Shown here one piece after another: positions 48,563 through 60,259 of a stretch of 64,000 nucleotides of DNA. The stretch comes from Siphonodentalium dalli (Eukaryota; Mollusca; Scaphopoda; Gadilida; Siphonodentaliidae): NCBI GenBank assembly GCA_032622095.1, contig CP136066.1, forward strand, positions 130,291,917 through 130,355,916. Direction: 5' to 3'. The position numbers and the translations under genes were made by a program. How positions within the stretch are numbered: position 1 is the first letter of the stretch; every line of letters starts with the position of its first letter. The notes below the pieces were generated by a model. The model saw nothing but the letters and a program-made list of their open reading frames with translations, made no database searches and was not told the origin of the DNA.

Positions 48563-51349
48563 TAGCCTGTCATTTGTAATTTAAAAAAAATGGGTTTCGT
48601 AAAATGTTTTGTGGATTTTCAGCAACATATTTTTTCATAAAGCCCATATACTGGAGACATTGGAAACCAACGTTGACACGCTTCATATCACTCAGTTTCC
48701 TGAAAAATGGTGTTACCATAGCAACAGTGTGTGATATCTGAGAATTCTGAAAAATGATCATATATGAAGTATATTGGTGATAGCAGTGGACTTATTGGTG
48801 GATATAGTTATATAATAATATTTATATAAATATATTCTCCATAACGGACCTCAAGTACTCATCTCAAGGGTCAAGGTCATCGTGAAAGGTCAAGGTCATT
48901 GTAAAAAAAATGCTGTCTTTATCACTTTAGGTCATATTATTTGTCTGTATGATTAACCTACCTCAATTTGTTGCATTAGTCCATGAGTTGGTAGGACCCC
49001 TGGTGCACCCACCCCATAACTTAACTTCTTTGGTATTATTATGTACCCTAATGTGTTACCATTGTGATGGGGGCGGGAATAGTATCCCATTTATGTGGAT
49101 GTCATTGTGATTGAATTTAACAGGTGATGTGTCATTTTGTAGGTATTGGAATACTCTATATCACTGACGACGTCACAAGATGTCAAAAGGTCACGCGATG
49201 GCAATGCAAATGCAAATATAATAGTCTGGAAACTGATAGGGTACTTGTACACCGCACACCACAGGTCTTAACTTCACCTCACTCATTTTCTTCCTTTTTA
49301 TGTCCCTCAACTTTTAAGCAATGTTAACACGGAAAGAAAGTGGCCGTGTATACACGAAACAAGATGGCGTCCAACATGGTCACCGTGTTTTAAGACGAGG
49401 CACTATAAGTTAGTTTGATGTAAATTATAGAGAGTAAATCTTGACAAATGTATACAAATGTACATGTATATATTATTGTGAAGCTAAGACACAATGTTAG
49501 CATTTTATGGCAAAATTGGAAATCCCATTCCAAGATAGCCATCAAAATGGTCACTGGTTGTGGAAAATGTGACTATTTTTCACTAATATTTTCTAGATTA
49601 GTTTCTGCTGTTTGGAACTGATGAGAATTGCAACTTTATTTTAAATTGTTTAAGTTAACAGATCATTGGATTTCAAATTTTAATCACAAAAAATCACCAT
49701 TGGGATCCTAGTCATATTACAAAATGAAATGAGCAGAACTGTGCATTGTGCAATGAGGCACACCTTTACCTATGAATATTCCTACTCAATGGAACCAAAA
49801 TGGTCACTATGACTCAAAATGACCGCCAAAATGGCAGTCATAATATGGAAAATGGTAGATATATTGCCTTGCAATCACTTACAAGTTGTGGTTCATGAAT
49901 AAAATCGACTTATAATCCTTCTATACTTTGAATACTAACATTGCTGATGCACCTTGGTTAATAGTTTAAAACTATTGTAACACCTGACATTACCAGACAT
50001 ATTGGATTTCTCTCTCACAAACGTGATATACAAATTAACTTTTCAGGTTTGGACCATTTTTTTTCAAGTAAAATTGAACTATCTTTGGTATAAAGGTGTT
50101 TATCGTTTTGAACTGTCTTAAATGTGTCACACGGGGGTGTTTTTTAGACAAAATTTCTCAAGATGGCTTGCAAAAATCCACATATATCCCATACATTATT
50201 CTATGCTGTTCCGAAAAGGTATCAAATTGTAACTCACTAGTACTTGGTTATTAAAATGTTACTTAATCAACTGACAACTAAACATCTCGACTGATTAGCA
50301 TATACTTTAGACCGGCCCCCAGATGAGGGTAGTGTCACACGAAAGGGTAGAAATTTTGATGCTATCTCCAATTATCCTTGCCCCATGGGGGTTCCAAAAC
50401 ACTGAGGTATCCAGGGCGGAGCAGGTGGAAAATATATTTTTTTGACCTTTTTGGTGTTTTTGACCTGCAAATTTCAGTATAATCAGGAATACCAATAAAA
50501 TAAGACAAATGTTAAATTAAATGTACTTGAATGTCATATACTTATTCTATCTGGGTTGCTTAACATTTATAATGTTCAAAAAGTTATATTATCCAACAAT
50601 TTTTGTGAAAAATTCACGAAAATTCCCAAAAAATGCATAAATTGCAGTGCTTTTTCAAAAAGGTTTTCCAGAAGATTTCCTATAAAATTTTAATTTTTTG
50701 GTATAAAGCTCTCAGTGGTGCATCAAAATTTTCAGCATTATATACCTGATTTATTAATATCAACTTCAGCAGCAATGATTTCCAACAAGCCAAGATATTT
50801 CCAAAAACTTAACCCACCCCCCCTAAAACTGATTTTCTATCTGAAAATACCTGTCAAGTCAGAATAGCCCGTTTTCGTTCCATTTTGATAAACAATTCAG
50901 AGTCTTATCATATATCATGGAATTAGCATGTATCTGAGGAGGTTTATGTTATGGTAGAGTCTATTTTTGTTTAAATTTAGATTTTTTGGGGGTAAATTAG
51001 CTAAAATCTTGATTATTTATAAATGAAAAATGTTTGAAAAATTCCCATGACTTTGTCAGTTTTATGGATACAGCTGCACAACATGCACCACAATGAGCAT
51101 AAATTCTTCCCCAATATCAGACATGAAATGCTATAATCATGTACCAGACCAGAATTAAGAAATAAAGTAAAACTTAACCCTACCCCAAGATAGTGTTCTC
51201 AATGCTTTCAATTTTATGCTATACTAAACTCGAAAGGTCGTTCATACTAGTTGATAGAATTCATATCATAAATTGCAATAGTTCTGCCAACGGATTATGC
51301 AATCTCATCTTCACTGTCACTGTCAATTTCATCTGTCAATGTACACTCC
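48563..51349. other. Intron stretch without recognised genes
   Basis: AAGGGTCAAGGTCATCGTG and AAAGGTCAAGGTCATTG lie at 48867-48900. 49340-49880 has several short CAAGATGG/CAAAATGG motifs but no clear repeat unit. No exon was recognised on either strand. Confidence 0.45.
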
Positions 51350-52296
51350 ACACATGCTCATGCAGGCACACTAGGTATACGCATACACCTGACCCATGAC
51401 CATATAGCCACCCCTGTGTACCTATTCAACACATTCATGATCATACAGTCAATCATTGTATACCTATATATATTCACCTCATCGTTGGTCATACATCACT
51501 CGCTGTATACATGTTCACCAAACCCATGGCAAAATAGCCACGCAAGATATACATATACCCCCAACCATGACCAATGAATGATTCCAGGTAAACATATGCA
51601 CCTCACTAATGGTGATATAGCCATTCACTTTATACACATACCTCTCCATAACCATACAGCCACTCTTGTGTATACCCGTATACCATACACATGACCATAC
51701 AGCCACACCAGGTAAACTCCTACACCTGACCCATGACCATATAGTCACTCCCTGTATACCTATTCACCACATTCATGATCATACAGTCACTCCTTGTATA
51801 CCTGTTCACATCACCATTGGCCATGCAGTCACTCCCTGAAAACATATTCACCTCACTATTGGCCATAGAGTCACTCACTATACATATTTCCTATGGCAAT
51901 AGCCATATAGCCACTCAATATATACATATACACATCCACACATGACCATCCACACACTCGTCAATGACCATTCAGCACATATCAGTTACACATATACACA
52001 TTATGACTACTGCCATTCCATGTACACCTATACGCATTACACATAGCTGCACATCTATTTATCCATTCACCCCACCATGATCATACAGACAACACATGTA
52101 TACATATACACCTACATGTGACAATACAGCCACACAAGGTACACCTGTACATCCCACCCATGACCATACAGTCACTCCATATATACATAAAAACACATAT
52201 AACCATGTTAGTACATGTACTCTCGTTATTTACGTAAACCACAACAATGTCCATTGAACCACATTGTGTACACCTGTACTGGGTAGTCATTACCAT
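51350..52296. repeat. Degenerate minisatellite, part 1
   Basis: Phrases such as CATGACCATACAGCCACTC, GTATACATATACACCTCAC and TATTCACC recur at roughly 55-70-bp spacing. The array stops at 52296, where a hAT-like element is inserted, and continues at 53402 and 54029. Units are too diverged and uneven to be a CRISPR array. Confidence 0.7.
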
Positions 52297-53401
52297 TAGA
52301 GATGGGCGGTTGTGAAAATTTGCCTCGGTTTCGGTTTTGGTTTCGGTTGTGGAAAAAGAGTTGAGTCTCGGTTTCGGTTTCGTTTTTTATTAATAAAAAT
52401 TACTAATGTGAACAAAATCTAATTATGCTTCATCATATTACAAAGAAAACACACCAATTGTATCACCATAACTTGTGAGGTACATGTCCTTTTATAATAT
52501 TAAATTATGTATCATATTGTTACTATTACATGTATATTGTTAATGTCCATGTCGAGTGGCAGACTGGCAGTGCTAGAATGCAAGTGAGTCTGTGTATTGT
52601 GTATGACTGCAATTCAGCATCATATGATCATAAGTGTGAAATAATATAATGATCATTTATATTGGCATAAAACTAATGTGTGTGACTAGATATATGTGTA
52701 TAGTTATGATTTGAAAAATAAAATTTGAAATAAACAACAAAATGAAAATAAAACATGACTAGAATCTCTCAATCACATTATCTGGCTATATGCCTATTAC
52801 CATATTTAGGGAACATAATATTGTACACACTATACAGTATACATGCATCCAATACAAGTCACCTGAATGAGTGCTATTTCTCAACAGTTTACCGACAAAC
52901 GGTTTATTCATTCCAGGTCCGATTCCGGCATAACATTTTTAATCAACGGCGCACAAATATATTTGACGATTTAACATAAAAACTAATAGGGAATGCGGGT
53001 AACAATCATTGATACCTTTTGATATCGTATCCTCGTTATCAAATTCACCTTTCAGAGTATTTGTACGGCCTTAATGATTAAAAGAACATGAGAAATAAAC
53101 TGACTTGTGTTGTGTTTACTACGGCGAAAATAGGTGTACACGGAAGCAACGTAATTAATTCGTCGCGCGATTTCACCATGCGAACTTCTTCTGCATATAT
53201 TACAGGCGGCACACTTAGATTTCTTATCTTTCTTTGAAAAATATTTCCACACAGGACTCGTTTGTTCGTTGTGCTCTGTCATGATTACAGGAAGTTGTGA
53301 CAACCGAAACTACGGGTTTTCCCAACTTACCACGGTTGTCATTTCCGGTTTTTCCCGACAATCGAAACCGAACTGATTCCACGGTTAACCGCCCATCTCT
53401 A
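52297..53401. mobile_element. hAT-like element, 1.1 kb, inserted in the minisatellite
   Basis: The ends TAGAGATGGGCGGTT and (inverse) AACCGCCCATCTCTA match over 15 bp. Subterminal zones are rich in GGTTTCGG/CCGAAACC. The minus strand encodes a BED-type zinc finger near the right end. These are hAT traits. I could not align an 8-bp target duplication (left flank ATTACCAT, right flank CTATTCAC), perhaps because of decay or rearrangement of the repeat target. Confidence 0.65.
53052..53303 (-). pseudogene. BED zinc-finger N-terminus of a hAT transposase
   Basis: The frame includes SPVWKYFSKKDKKSKCAACN, then IC and, further on, VYTYFRRSKHNTSQF. The W-K-Y-F start, C-x2-C pair and the 'SKHN' histidine region are those of BED-type zinc fingers, DNA-binding domains at the N-terminus of hAT transposases. 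The loop between the cysteines and histidine is about 20 residues, near normal. The frame opens at an ATG at 53303 or 53282, and the second fits the family better. It runs out shortly after the finger; the RNase-H-like catalytic domain is missing, so only a truncated protein could be made. Confidence 0.65.
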
Positions 53402-53531
53402 CTATTCACCTCACCATTACCCATACAGTTACCCCAGTATACATATTCTGCACACCGATGGCCATATAACCACCCAATATATACATATACACCCTATTAA
53501 CCATGACCATACGGTCACTTCAGGTATGCAT
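53402..53531. repeat. Degenerate minisatellite, part 2
   Basis: ATTCACCTCACCATTACCCA and CCATGACCATACGGTCACTT continue the array of 51350-52296 between the two hAT-like insertions. Confidence 0.65.
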
Positions 53532-54028
53532 AGTGTTCGCGCTATCAGTGGCCAAATTGGCCAATGGCCAATTTTTTTCGAAATTGGCCATTACATTTTG
53601 TTTACCACAAATGGAGACGGGAAGCTAATTCAAAAGTGCTGAATAGATCGACAGACTCTACGAAGTTAGGCGACGATAGTATTTCGCACTTCGGAAATAT
53701 CGTACCGTGAAAACCTGCCTCCCGTCTAATAATAATCTAGCTTCACATCATGAAAGGTTTGAAATCAATAGATATTAAACAGTTATCATCTCATGATAAT
53801 AAGCAACATTTGTTTTTTATCACGGAGAAAATAGCGATGACAACTAACACAGCTAATTTTATTAGTTAGCGACCTATAATTATGTTCCTAAAATATTTTG
53901 TTGTTTAAAGTTGTTTTAATTATGATTTTATTCTGAACTGCTCAGAAAATGAGGATTTAATTTGAATAAATTGTTATACATTTGGCTAAACTTTTGGCCA
54001 CAATATTTTTCGGTCCAGCGCGAACACT
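53532..54028. mobile_element. hAT-like MITE, 497 bp
   Basis: The ends AGTGTTCGCGCT and AGCGCGAACACT are perfect 12-bp inverse copies. The flanks GTATGCAT (53524-53531) and GTATACAT (54029-54036) form an 8-bp duplication with one change. The left part is full of TTGGCCAAT-type palindromes. No coding capacity is present. The 8-bp duplication supports hAT. Confidence 0.68.
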
Positions 54029-54110
54029 GTATACATATACACCTCACCAATGACCATACAGCTCTTCCAGATATAGAAATACCCCACACGGCCATTCATA
54101 CATTCCACAC
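54029..54110. repeat. Degenerate minisatellite, part 3
   Basis: GTATACATATACACCTCACC and ATGACCATACAGCTCTTCC end the array. Confidence 0.6.
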
Positions 54111-54369
54111 TTGCATATACATAATTCATAATCATATATTAACTTTGTATTTTAATTTTCACATTTTAATGTGCAGCCCATATTGATGAAAGGTTTGATA
54201 AAAAAATATGTTCGCCGGCACATGTTTCTTTTACCCTACGTTACTCAACGGACCCTGGGCATTGTTGAAAACAGCTATAAAGCTTTTTCTTGATACATGT
54301 AACATGTCAAGAGGCTGTCATTTTCATTTTTTATTTCTATGTGCATGAAAACTCTTGTCACTAAATAGT

Positions 54370-54810
54370 CAAGAAAATGAAAGTGTCAATGACGCAATAG
54401 CTAAACTTGGGGAGGCATTAATTTTATGATGAGGAGTCAATAGAATGATAAAGAAGGAAAGTCAAAAAGTTTCAGTAAAATGCTTGTTTTGTTTAGACAA
54501 AATTATTTTTATTTCATACATTTCACCAATAGATGTGGGATGCAGGATGTGCTGATGGATTCACATGTGAAATCCAAAATGGCTGTTGGCGGCCATGTTT
54601 TTTAACGAATTTGCAGAAAAATTAGATAGCTCCCATCTAGAGGTCACCCCGAGGAATCATATGAAGTTTGGTGACAATCGGATGACCGATGTTGCATGTA
54701 GGGTGTGCCAAAGGATTTAGTCATGAAAAGAGTAAAATTCAAGATGGCACTTTTTTTTTTCCAACAAATTTCTGATAAAAATATGATGGCTCCCATTTAA
54801 GGTATTTTCA
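54370..54810 (-). mobile_element. Family C-related Helentron-like fragment, minus strand
   Basis: AAAGTGTCAATGACGC, TAGCTAAACTTGGGG and AGGCATTAATTTTATG correspond, inverted, to the 3' end of family C (hairpin plus AAGTTGAGCT). Units follow with ATGGCTGTTGGCGGCCATG and GATAGCTCCCATCTAGAGGT. It is a partial copy. Confidence 0.55.
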
Positions 54811-55690
54811 GTAACTAAAGGCAACTTTACAAAATGGAACCAGATCAAATATCACTCTAACAAGATATATGTAGGCCTAATTGTAATTTGGAAATGAGTT
54901 TTATTTGAGTCGAATGGATAAGGTCTTGATAATCTTGGCTTTATTAAGCATGAAGGAAAGCAGTTTGTTAGTACACAAATCGCCTATCATTGTCACCCGT
55001 AATCTGAATGTGACTGACATCTCAAAAATCACTTTAATACTAGTAACTCATAGACAGTCAGAACCACACAGCCTGTGACTGTGGTGAACGTTATTGCACG
55101 ATTTTGTCGTGGGGCGCATTGTTACAACGAGAGCCATCAGAAATAAAAATTGTAAAATAAATCTATTCTTATAGTAAACAAGACAAAAAATCAAACTAAC
55201 TACGACTACACTCATTGCTGAGCAGTAATATTGAGTTTTACCTTCAAAATATTCACGCAAACTGCCACTATGCCATGACTTTGGTATACCGATTAAATAC
55301 AAAATCGACTGTAACGGTGATGGTATTTAAATTCTTTACTGATTATAAACCGTATACCAAAATACCGCCCTGCACTAACATGAACACATGATACCTTCAG
55401 CAAAACTTGTCTGATCGGTCTCATATTTATACATATCCAAGTTAATATTGGAAGCCCCCTGATATATCTTTCCAGTCATCTTCACATTTTGCGTACAGGC
55501 GCATATTCAATTCTAGGCTGCTGATTTTGTGTCAGTATGGTGTTGATGGTATGTTTACGATCGTCCTCTCATCGTAGTGGGCTGGGGCAATGGTTCCAGA
55601 TCTATAAAGTTATAATGCTGAGCAATTAGTGGCAAAACCACTGGGGAAAACAAGTCTTTTTAGTCAAGTTTGTTCAAAAACAAGACTTAT
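54811..55690. other. Intron stretch without recognised features
   Basis: No exon, repeat boundary or RNA gene was recognised here on either strand. Confidence 0.4.
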
Positions 55691-56290
55691 ACTTTGGTGA
55701 GGTGGTTAGATGGGCGGGCATCTGGGAGGGCGTCCAGACATCTGGGGGGCATCCGGACAGGCATAAGGCCATTAGAGTGATCAGTCAAACAGAGGTCAAC
55801 ATATTTCATTCATATTTGGTATATTAGTATGATAACTCAAACAAACATCAACCGATTTCATTCATATCCTTACAGGGTTTGTTGCAACAATATCTCGAAC
55901 GAGTTCGAAAATCAGATTTGTCAAATCTTTTATATGAGAATTATGGGTCTTAGTTTGTCTATTTTTAGCGATTTTGATAGTTCGCTACCGTTTATAGCAT
56001 GATAACTCAAACAAGCTTTGAACGATTACCTCTAGATCGAATTTTAATGATTTTCGATGAAAAACATGGCCGCTGTCAGCCATCTTGGATTTTAATTCTG
56101 GATTACTCTTTGTATGACTAAATCCTTTAGCACGCCTTTCATGTCACATTTCTCGAACTTCTTATGGATCTTCGGTTGACCTCTAGATGGGAGCCTCCCT
56201 ATTAAAATTCGTAAAAAAAATACCTACATACATACTTTGCGACAGATCCACTCTTTCAGGCAAAAGAACTTGACGCATGCACCCCTTGTT
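55691..56290 (+). repeat. Decayed Helentron-like core repeats
   Basis: TATGATAACTCAAACAAAC and GCATGATAACTCAAACAAGC, ACATGGCCGCTGTCAGCCAT and TTGTATGACTAAATCCTTTA are core-repeat phrases of families C and D. The GGCGGGCATCTGGGAGGGCG zone at 55710-55760 may stand for the microsatellite. The ends are not recognisable. Confidence 0.5.
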
Positions 56291-56400
56291 CCTAACCTAT
56301 TTTTAAGCTGATGACATACTATTTAATATGATATGAAATTCACTCTCCTCTCTTCAATCAGGTTAGCATCTCAACAGCCAATGATGTATGAATTTTTCAG

Positions 56401-56644
56401 GAATTGAGATGTAGAGAAGAAGAGTTAACCAGAGGTGCCTTACAACAGAAACTCCAAGAAGAACTTCTGCAAAAACGGGAACAGGAGCTGGCAGAAAGGG
56501 AAATTGATCTTGTTGAGAGAGAGCTAAACATAATGATATTACAACAAATAATGAACAAACCCACTCCCAACAAACGGAAAGGAAAATTTAAGAAAAGTCG
56601 CTTGAAGCATATGAAATCTGGCAATCTTATAAGCGAACCATCAG
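56401..56644 (+). CDS. Mixed-lineage kinase, internal exon: leucine-zipper and basic region
   Basis: The acceptor TTTTTCAG ends at 56400 and the exon begins in phase 0, as the preceding exon (ending 39875) requires. It encodes ELRCREEELTRGALQQKLQE, LLQKREQELAEREIDLVERE, LNIMILQQI, then the basic KRKGKFKKSRLKH and GNLISEPS. It stops one base into a codon before the donor GTACTA at 56645. In MLK proteins this stretch holds the dimerising leucine-zipper segments, and the next exon normally starts with DFQHKITVQ and the CRIB motif. The heptad spacing of L/I residues is preserved. Length is 244 nt. The next exon was not found before 64000. Confidence 0.93.
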
Positions 56645-59009
56645 GTACTATCAATATTATTTACATTCCAGCTGTATATGTTTGTCCACATACCTTTAAG
56701 CTTCAGCTAGACAACTAGGAGACTGATTAGACTCTTATCTCGTGTAGATAATCCATGGGGGACAATGATCCAGATTTTTTCAGCTTAAGGAGTCTGGAGG
56801 TGGAATGTTTAGATGGACCTATACAGAAAACTACTTAATTGTTATCTGGTACACCACATGAAGGAATCTATGCTATCTGAAAACCACACCAAGCATATTA
56901 TATAACAAAAAAATCATTGAGTTTAATCATAGTTTTAGAAGGGAATGTTTTAGAACAGCGTTCTCAGCAAATATATAAATTGAGTGGAAATGAATGACTG
57001 CTATAAAAAGTACATGATCTGAGCTAGTAAAAGGTGGAATGGCAATTTAATTGAGTTCAATACTGCCTCAAGAATCTCAATATTATGTTAGGTGTGTGCT
57101 GAAAAATGGTGAACATCCATTTGGCTAGAATTGATATTAACAATTGGGCTGAGATGAGTTTTAGCCTAACTTTTAGGTTATATGTAAATAGCCAAATTCC
57201 CAGCTATCTCTAAAACTGTGGCCTGTTATTGTTGATTGATCTCAGCTTGAGTGGACTTACCTGAATACCAACATGGGACTAATTCCTTGATGTAAGAGTT
57301 CATGGTAATGGCTTCTCATCTGATCATCACCAAACTTCATATGGATATTCGGGGTGACATCTAGATGGGAGCCTCCATTTTGTTTTCGAAATTCGTTAAA
57401 ACACATGGCCACGAATTAAAAAAAAAATAACCATTGGCCACTTTGGTCACCGACAGTGTGAACCCTGCATACATGTTATGGGTATTGACATGTTACAATC
57501 TACTGTGGATATGCCATGACAACCGTAGAATGTACTTATAATCTTAATATATATAGTCTAAATCAATATGGTGCATTTTGTCACTCGTCCGACAATAGAG
57601 CATCATTTATTCAAATATCAGACAATTGTGCCTATCTAATTCCATTTTTGTGAAAGCAATGAGTATTAATATTTATTGGCAGGCAATCCCTCAAGAAACA
57701 TAATACGACAGCTACAACTTGCGAATAAGGGACAGAAAAAGCTTATATTTCCCACTATTGGCCCAAATGGGCTCAACCATTGGTATATTCTTATGGTACT
57801 TATCCCACTGCTCCTATTGATGTACAGATTGCTCAGATAAATTGTAGAATGTACAAATAAACTTCAACGAAAGAGATGTACTTAGCTGAATCAACAAGAG
57901 AATTTACGTGTTGCGATAGAATAAAGATGTCACATGATGACTTCACAAGATTCATGAGCAATGTTTTCATGTTGTTTTAAACAATGTACTGTCATCTGGA
58001 TAATATTGACATCTGACACACTGCACTGGCGTCATAACTACAGTGTACTGTGTGAATTTCCATATAAGCACAATGGCAAATAGTTACCCAAATATTACAT
58101 AAGGTAGGTCACGGAAAATGACAAAATTTCATATTTCTGTCCAATAACAGATAGAGTTGCTCCTCTTGTTTAGCGAATTGAACTATCCATTTGGCAATTT
58201 ATTTCTCCCAATGTGGTAAACTGCATTCCTGATTCTCAGCTATAGCGAGCATCATCGCGGGCATGGAACAATACAATACATGTATTTGTACTGTCAGTTT
58301 TGTCAAATAAAATATCCTATCCTAACCTACCAACAGTCTGCAGATCAAGTATAGATATTGCATTTGGTTGAAATTTCCACACGCTGAATTAACCAAAGTA
58401 TATATAGACTGAGAATATTATAAAACATAACTAGCTGAAACAGGCTCCCTTTGGGAGCCTTGATTCTGCGTCGGAGTGGTCTATGGCCCTTTATGCGTTA
58501 AGGGCCTGCTGCCGGCCCTTTTTCTGCTTCATGCACATAAAGTTTATCTTTAATAGACAGAGCCTTTATTCAACAGCGGCCTCTTCATGCACTTCTTTGT
58601 GCACATTTTGATCATTTAAATAATTTGTTATTTAAAAAAAAAACTTCTAAATTTAAAAAAACAGATTTAAACAAAAAATTATATTAATTTGTTTTTAAAT
58701 CAAGATTTTGAAAATCTAACAAACTTATAACATCTGCCAGAGGGGACTCAAGGATACCCCGAGTCACCACACCAAATTTGGTTGAAATCGGTCCAGGGGT
58801 CTGGGATAAATAGAAAACATATGCTTCATTGTCACCATTGATAGTTTTTCTTAGTTCCATAGCATATTGGATGATAAAGTGAGATTAACTGGCCATTTAA
58901 TGTTGAGGGAAATAAACTGGGTAATTTAAAAAAAAATCCAAATTGTAATGCCTCTGCCGAAGAAAAGCCGTGCTTTTCTGAGTCACATAATCATATTGAA
59001 TGATAAAAT
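56645..59009. other. Next MLK intron, no recognised gene
   Basis: 57290-57420 contains a short C-like repeat (GGTGACATCTAGATGGGAGC). 58440-58540 has small palindromes (GGCTCCCTTTGGGAGCC). 58740-59005 has ACCAAATTTGGTTGAAATCG and a relative of 11400-11770. No exon was recognised. Confidence 0.45.
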
Positions 59010-59345
59010 GAGAAAATAAACTATAGCTAACAGTAACTATATAAAATGATATAGACCGTAGATGTTTTGACTTTTGACCTGCATATAGTGATTATGTATC
59101 ATAATTTACCCCAATATTTTCCAAGAACCACCAGTGTTAGTCCAGACGAGAGCTCCAGACGGCAAAACACGGTACAATGTGGCAATTGCCTCATTAATTG
59201 AGCTCCATAAATTAACAATTATGTTTTTTGTCCACATAAACGGCAAAGAATAGGACGATTCGAAAATACACGAATCGAAATATACGAATCGGATAGCTGA
59301 TTCGATATCGATCCCAAATCTGATCGCCGATGCCGACACAGAAGC
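59010..59345 (-). repeat. Dispersed repeat with GATTCG/GATCGATA motifs, minus copy
   Basis: This is the inverse of 24488-24813 over about 240 bp. It extends further (59010-59100) into sequence related, inverted, to 36370-36460. It therefore shows that those two segments belong to one longer repeat. Confidence 0.6.
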
Positions 59346-59631
59346 GAATCTTCAAAGCTTCACAGGGGCCTCGAGTCGAGGTACACGTGGTTGAACTATA
59401 TTCTTAAACTCATATATATATAACTGGTCTTCCGTACATGCTCCCTGCACAAAGCGTTAGCTATAAACATAATGCACATGTATACACAATGATTCCCAAC
59501 ATACTCCTACCCCAACATTAACATAATTATGTATTGACAAGGGTATCATGAATCAATTGAATTAGTCACTATCTTCGTCGTAGAAACATCAGTGTATTTT
59601 CTCTATAGCCTTTATTGCAGCTTTCCATTTA

Positions 59632-59777
59632 GGAGATAAACATACCCTGTTTCGTTGTACATTCTGGGATTCGAGGATGAAAACAGTTTGTGAACGAGCC
59701 GGCTTGCCGGCGAGTTCACAAACTGTTTTCATCCTCGAATCCCAGAATGTACAACGAAACAGGGTACGTTTATCTCC
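59632..59777. repeat. Near-perfect 64-bp inverted repeat (hairpin)
   Basis: 59632-59695 (GGAGATAAACATACCCTGTT onward) and 59714-59777 are inverse copies with one mismatch, around an 18-bp GC-rich spacer that is itself partly palindromic (GCCGGCTTGCCGGC). It could be the hairpin end or core of a MITE; no target duplication was found. Confidence 0.75.
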
Positions 59778-59958
59778 ATTGTAATTCAATCTAGCAAGGA
59801 ATTTGCAAAAAAAACTGTATAAAAGGTATCATTTAGTCATTTTCATGACACGAATCGAGACTTTCATTTCGCCGTTGTCACCGTGCACAAATTATTGGGT
59901 TTGTTCATTGCGTTACTCGGAACACTGCTCCGTAACCATTTCCTGTGGGGCGGGTTGG

Positions 59959-60152
59959 CTCGTTTCGCTACTCCGTTCTGCGCCGATAAAATTGTACCGT
60001 GCCACATTGAGATTTGATGCACGCTGAAGCGGCCGATGAACGGTATCTATAGACAACAACGCGCGGGTGTGCTCGTTTCGTTACTCGTTCTGCGCCGATG
60101 AAATTTGACCGTGCTACATTCAGATTTGATGCACGCTGAAGCGGCCGATGTC
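59959..60152 (+). repeat. Two tandem units, about 112-bp spacing
   Basis: CTCGTTTCGCTACTCCGTTC and CTCGTTTCGTTACTCGTTC each precede TGCGCCGATAAAAT or TGCGCCGATGAAAT and TTTGATGCACGCTGAAGCGG. The copies differ by several small changes. Confidence 0.65.
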
Positions 60153-60259
60153 GGTGAATCGAAAACGAAAGTTAGCCGCTCTCGGCCAATCAGAATGCTT
60201 GTTTTTAGTGACAAATACTCAATTGAATTACAATTAGGTATATCTACTGAATTGTCTGA

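Noticed and set aside
52289-53409. 8-bp target duplication of the BED-carrying hAT-like element
   Set aside because: The flanks ATTACCAT and CTATTCAC do not match in any close register, so the superfamily call rests on the ends and the BED finger only.
51350-54110. CRISPR-like array
   Set aside because: Units are uneven, diverged along their whole length and have no repeat/spacer alternation. The context is eukaryotic.
58451-58470. Histone mRNA 3' stem-loop (GGCTCCCTTTGGGAGCC)
   Set aside because: The stem and loop differ from the histone consensus (GGCTCTTTTCAGAGCC), and there is no histone gene or downstream element nearby.
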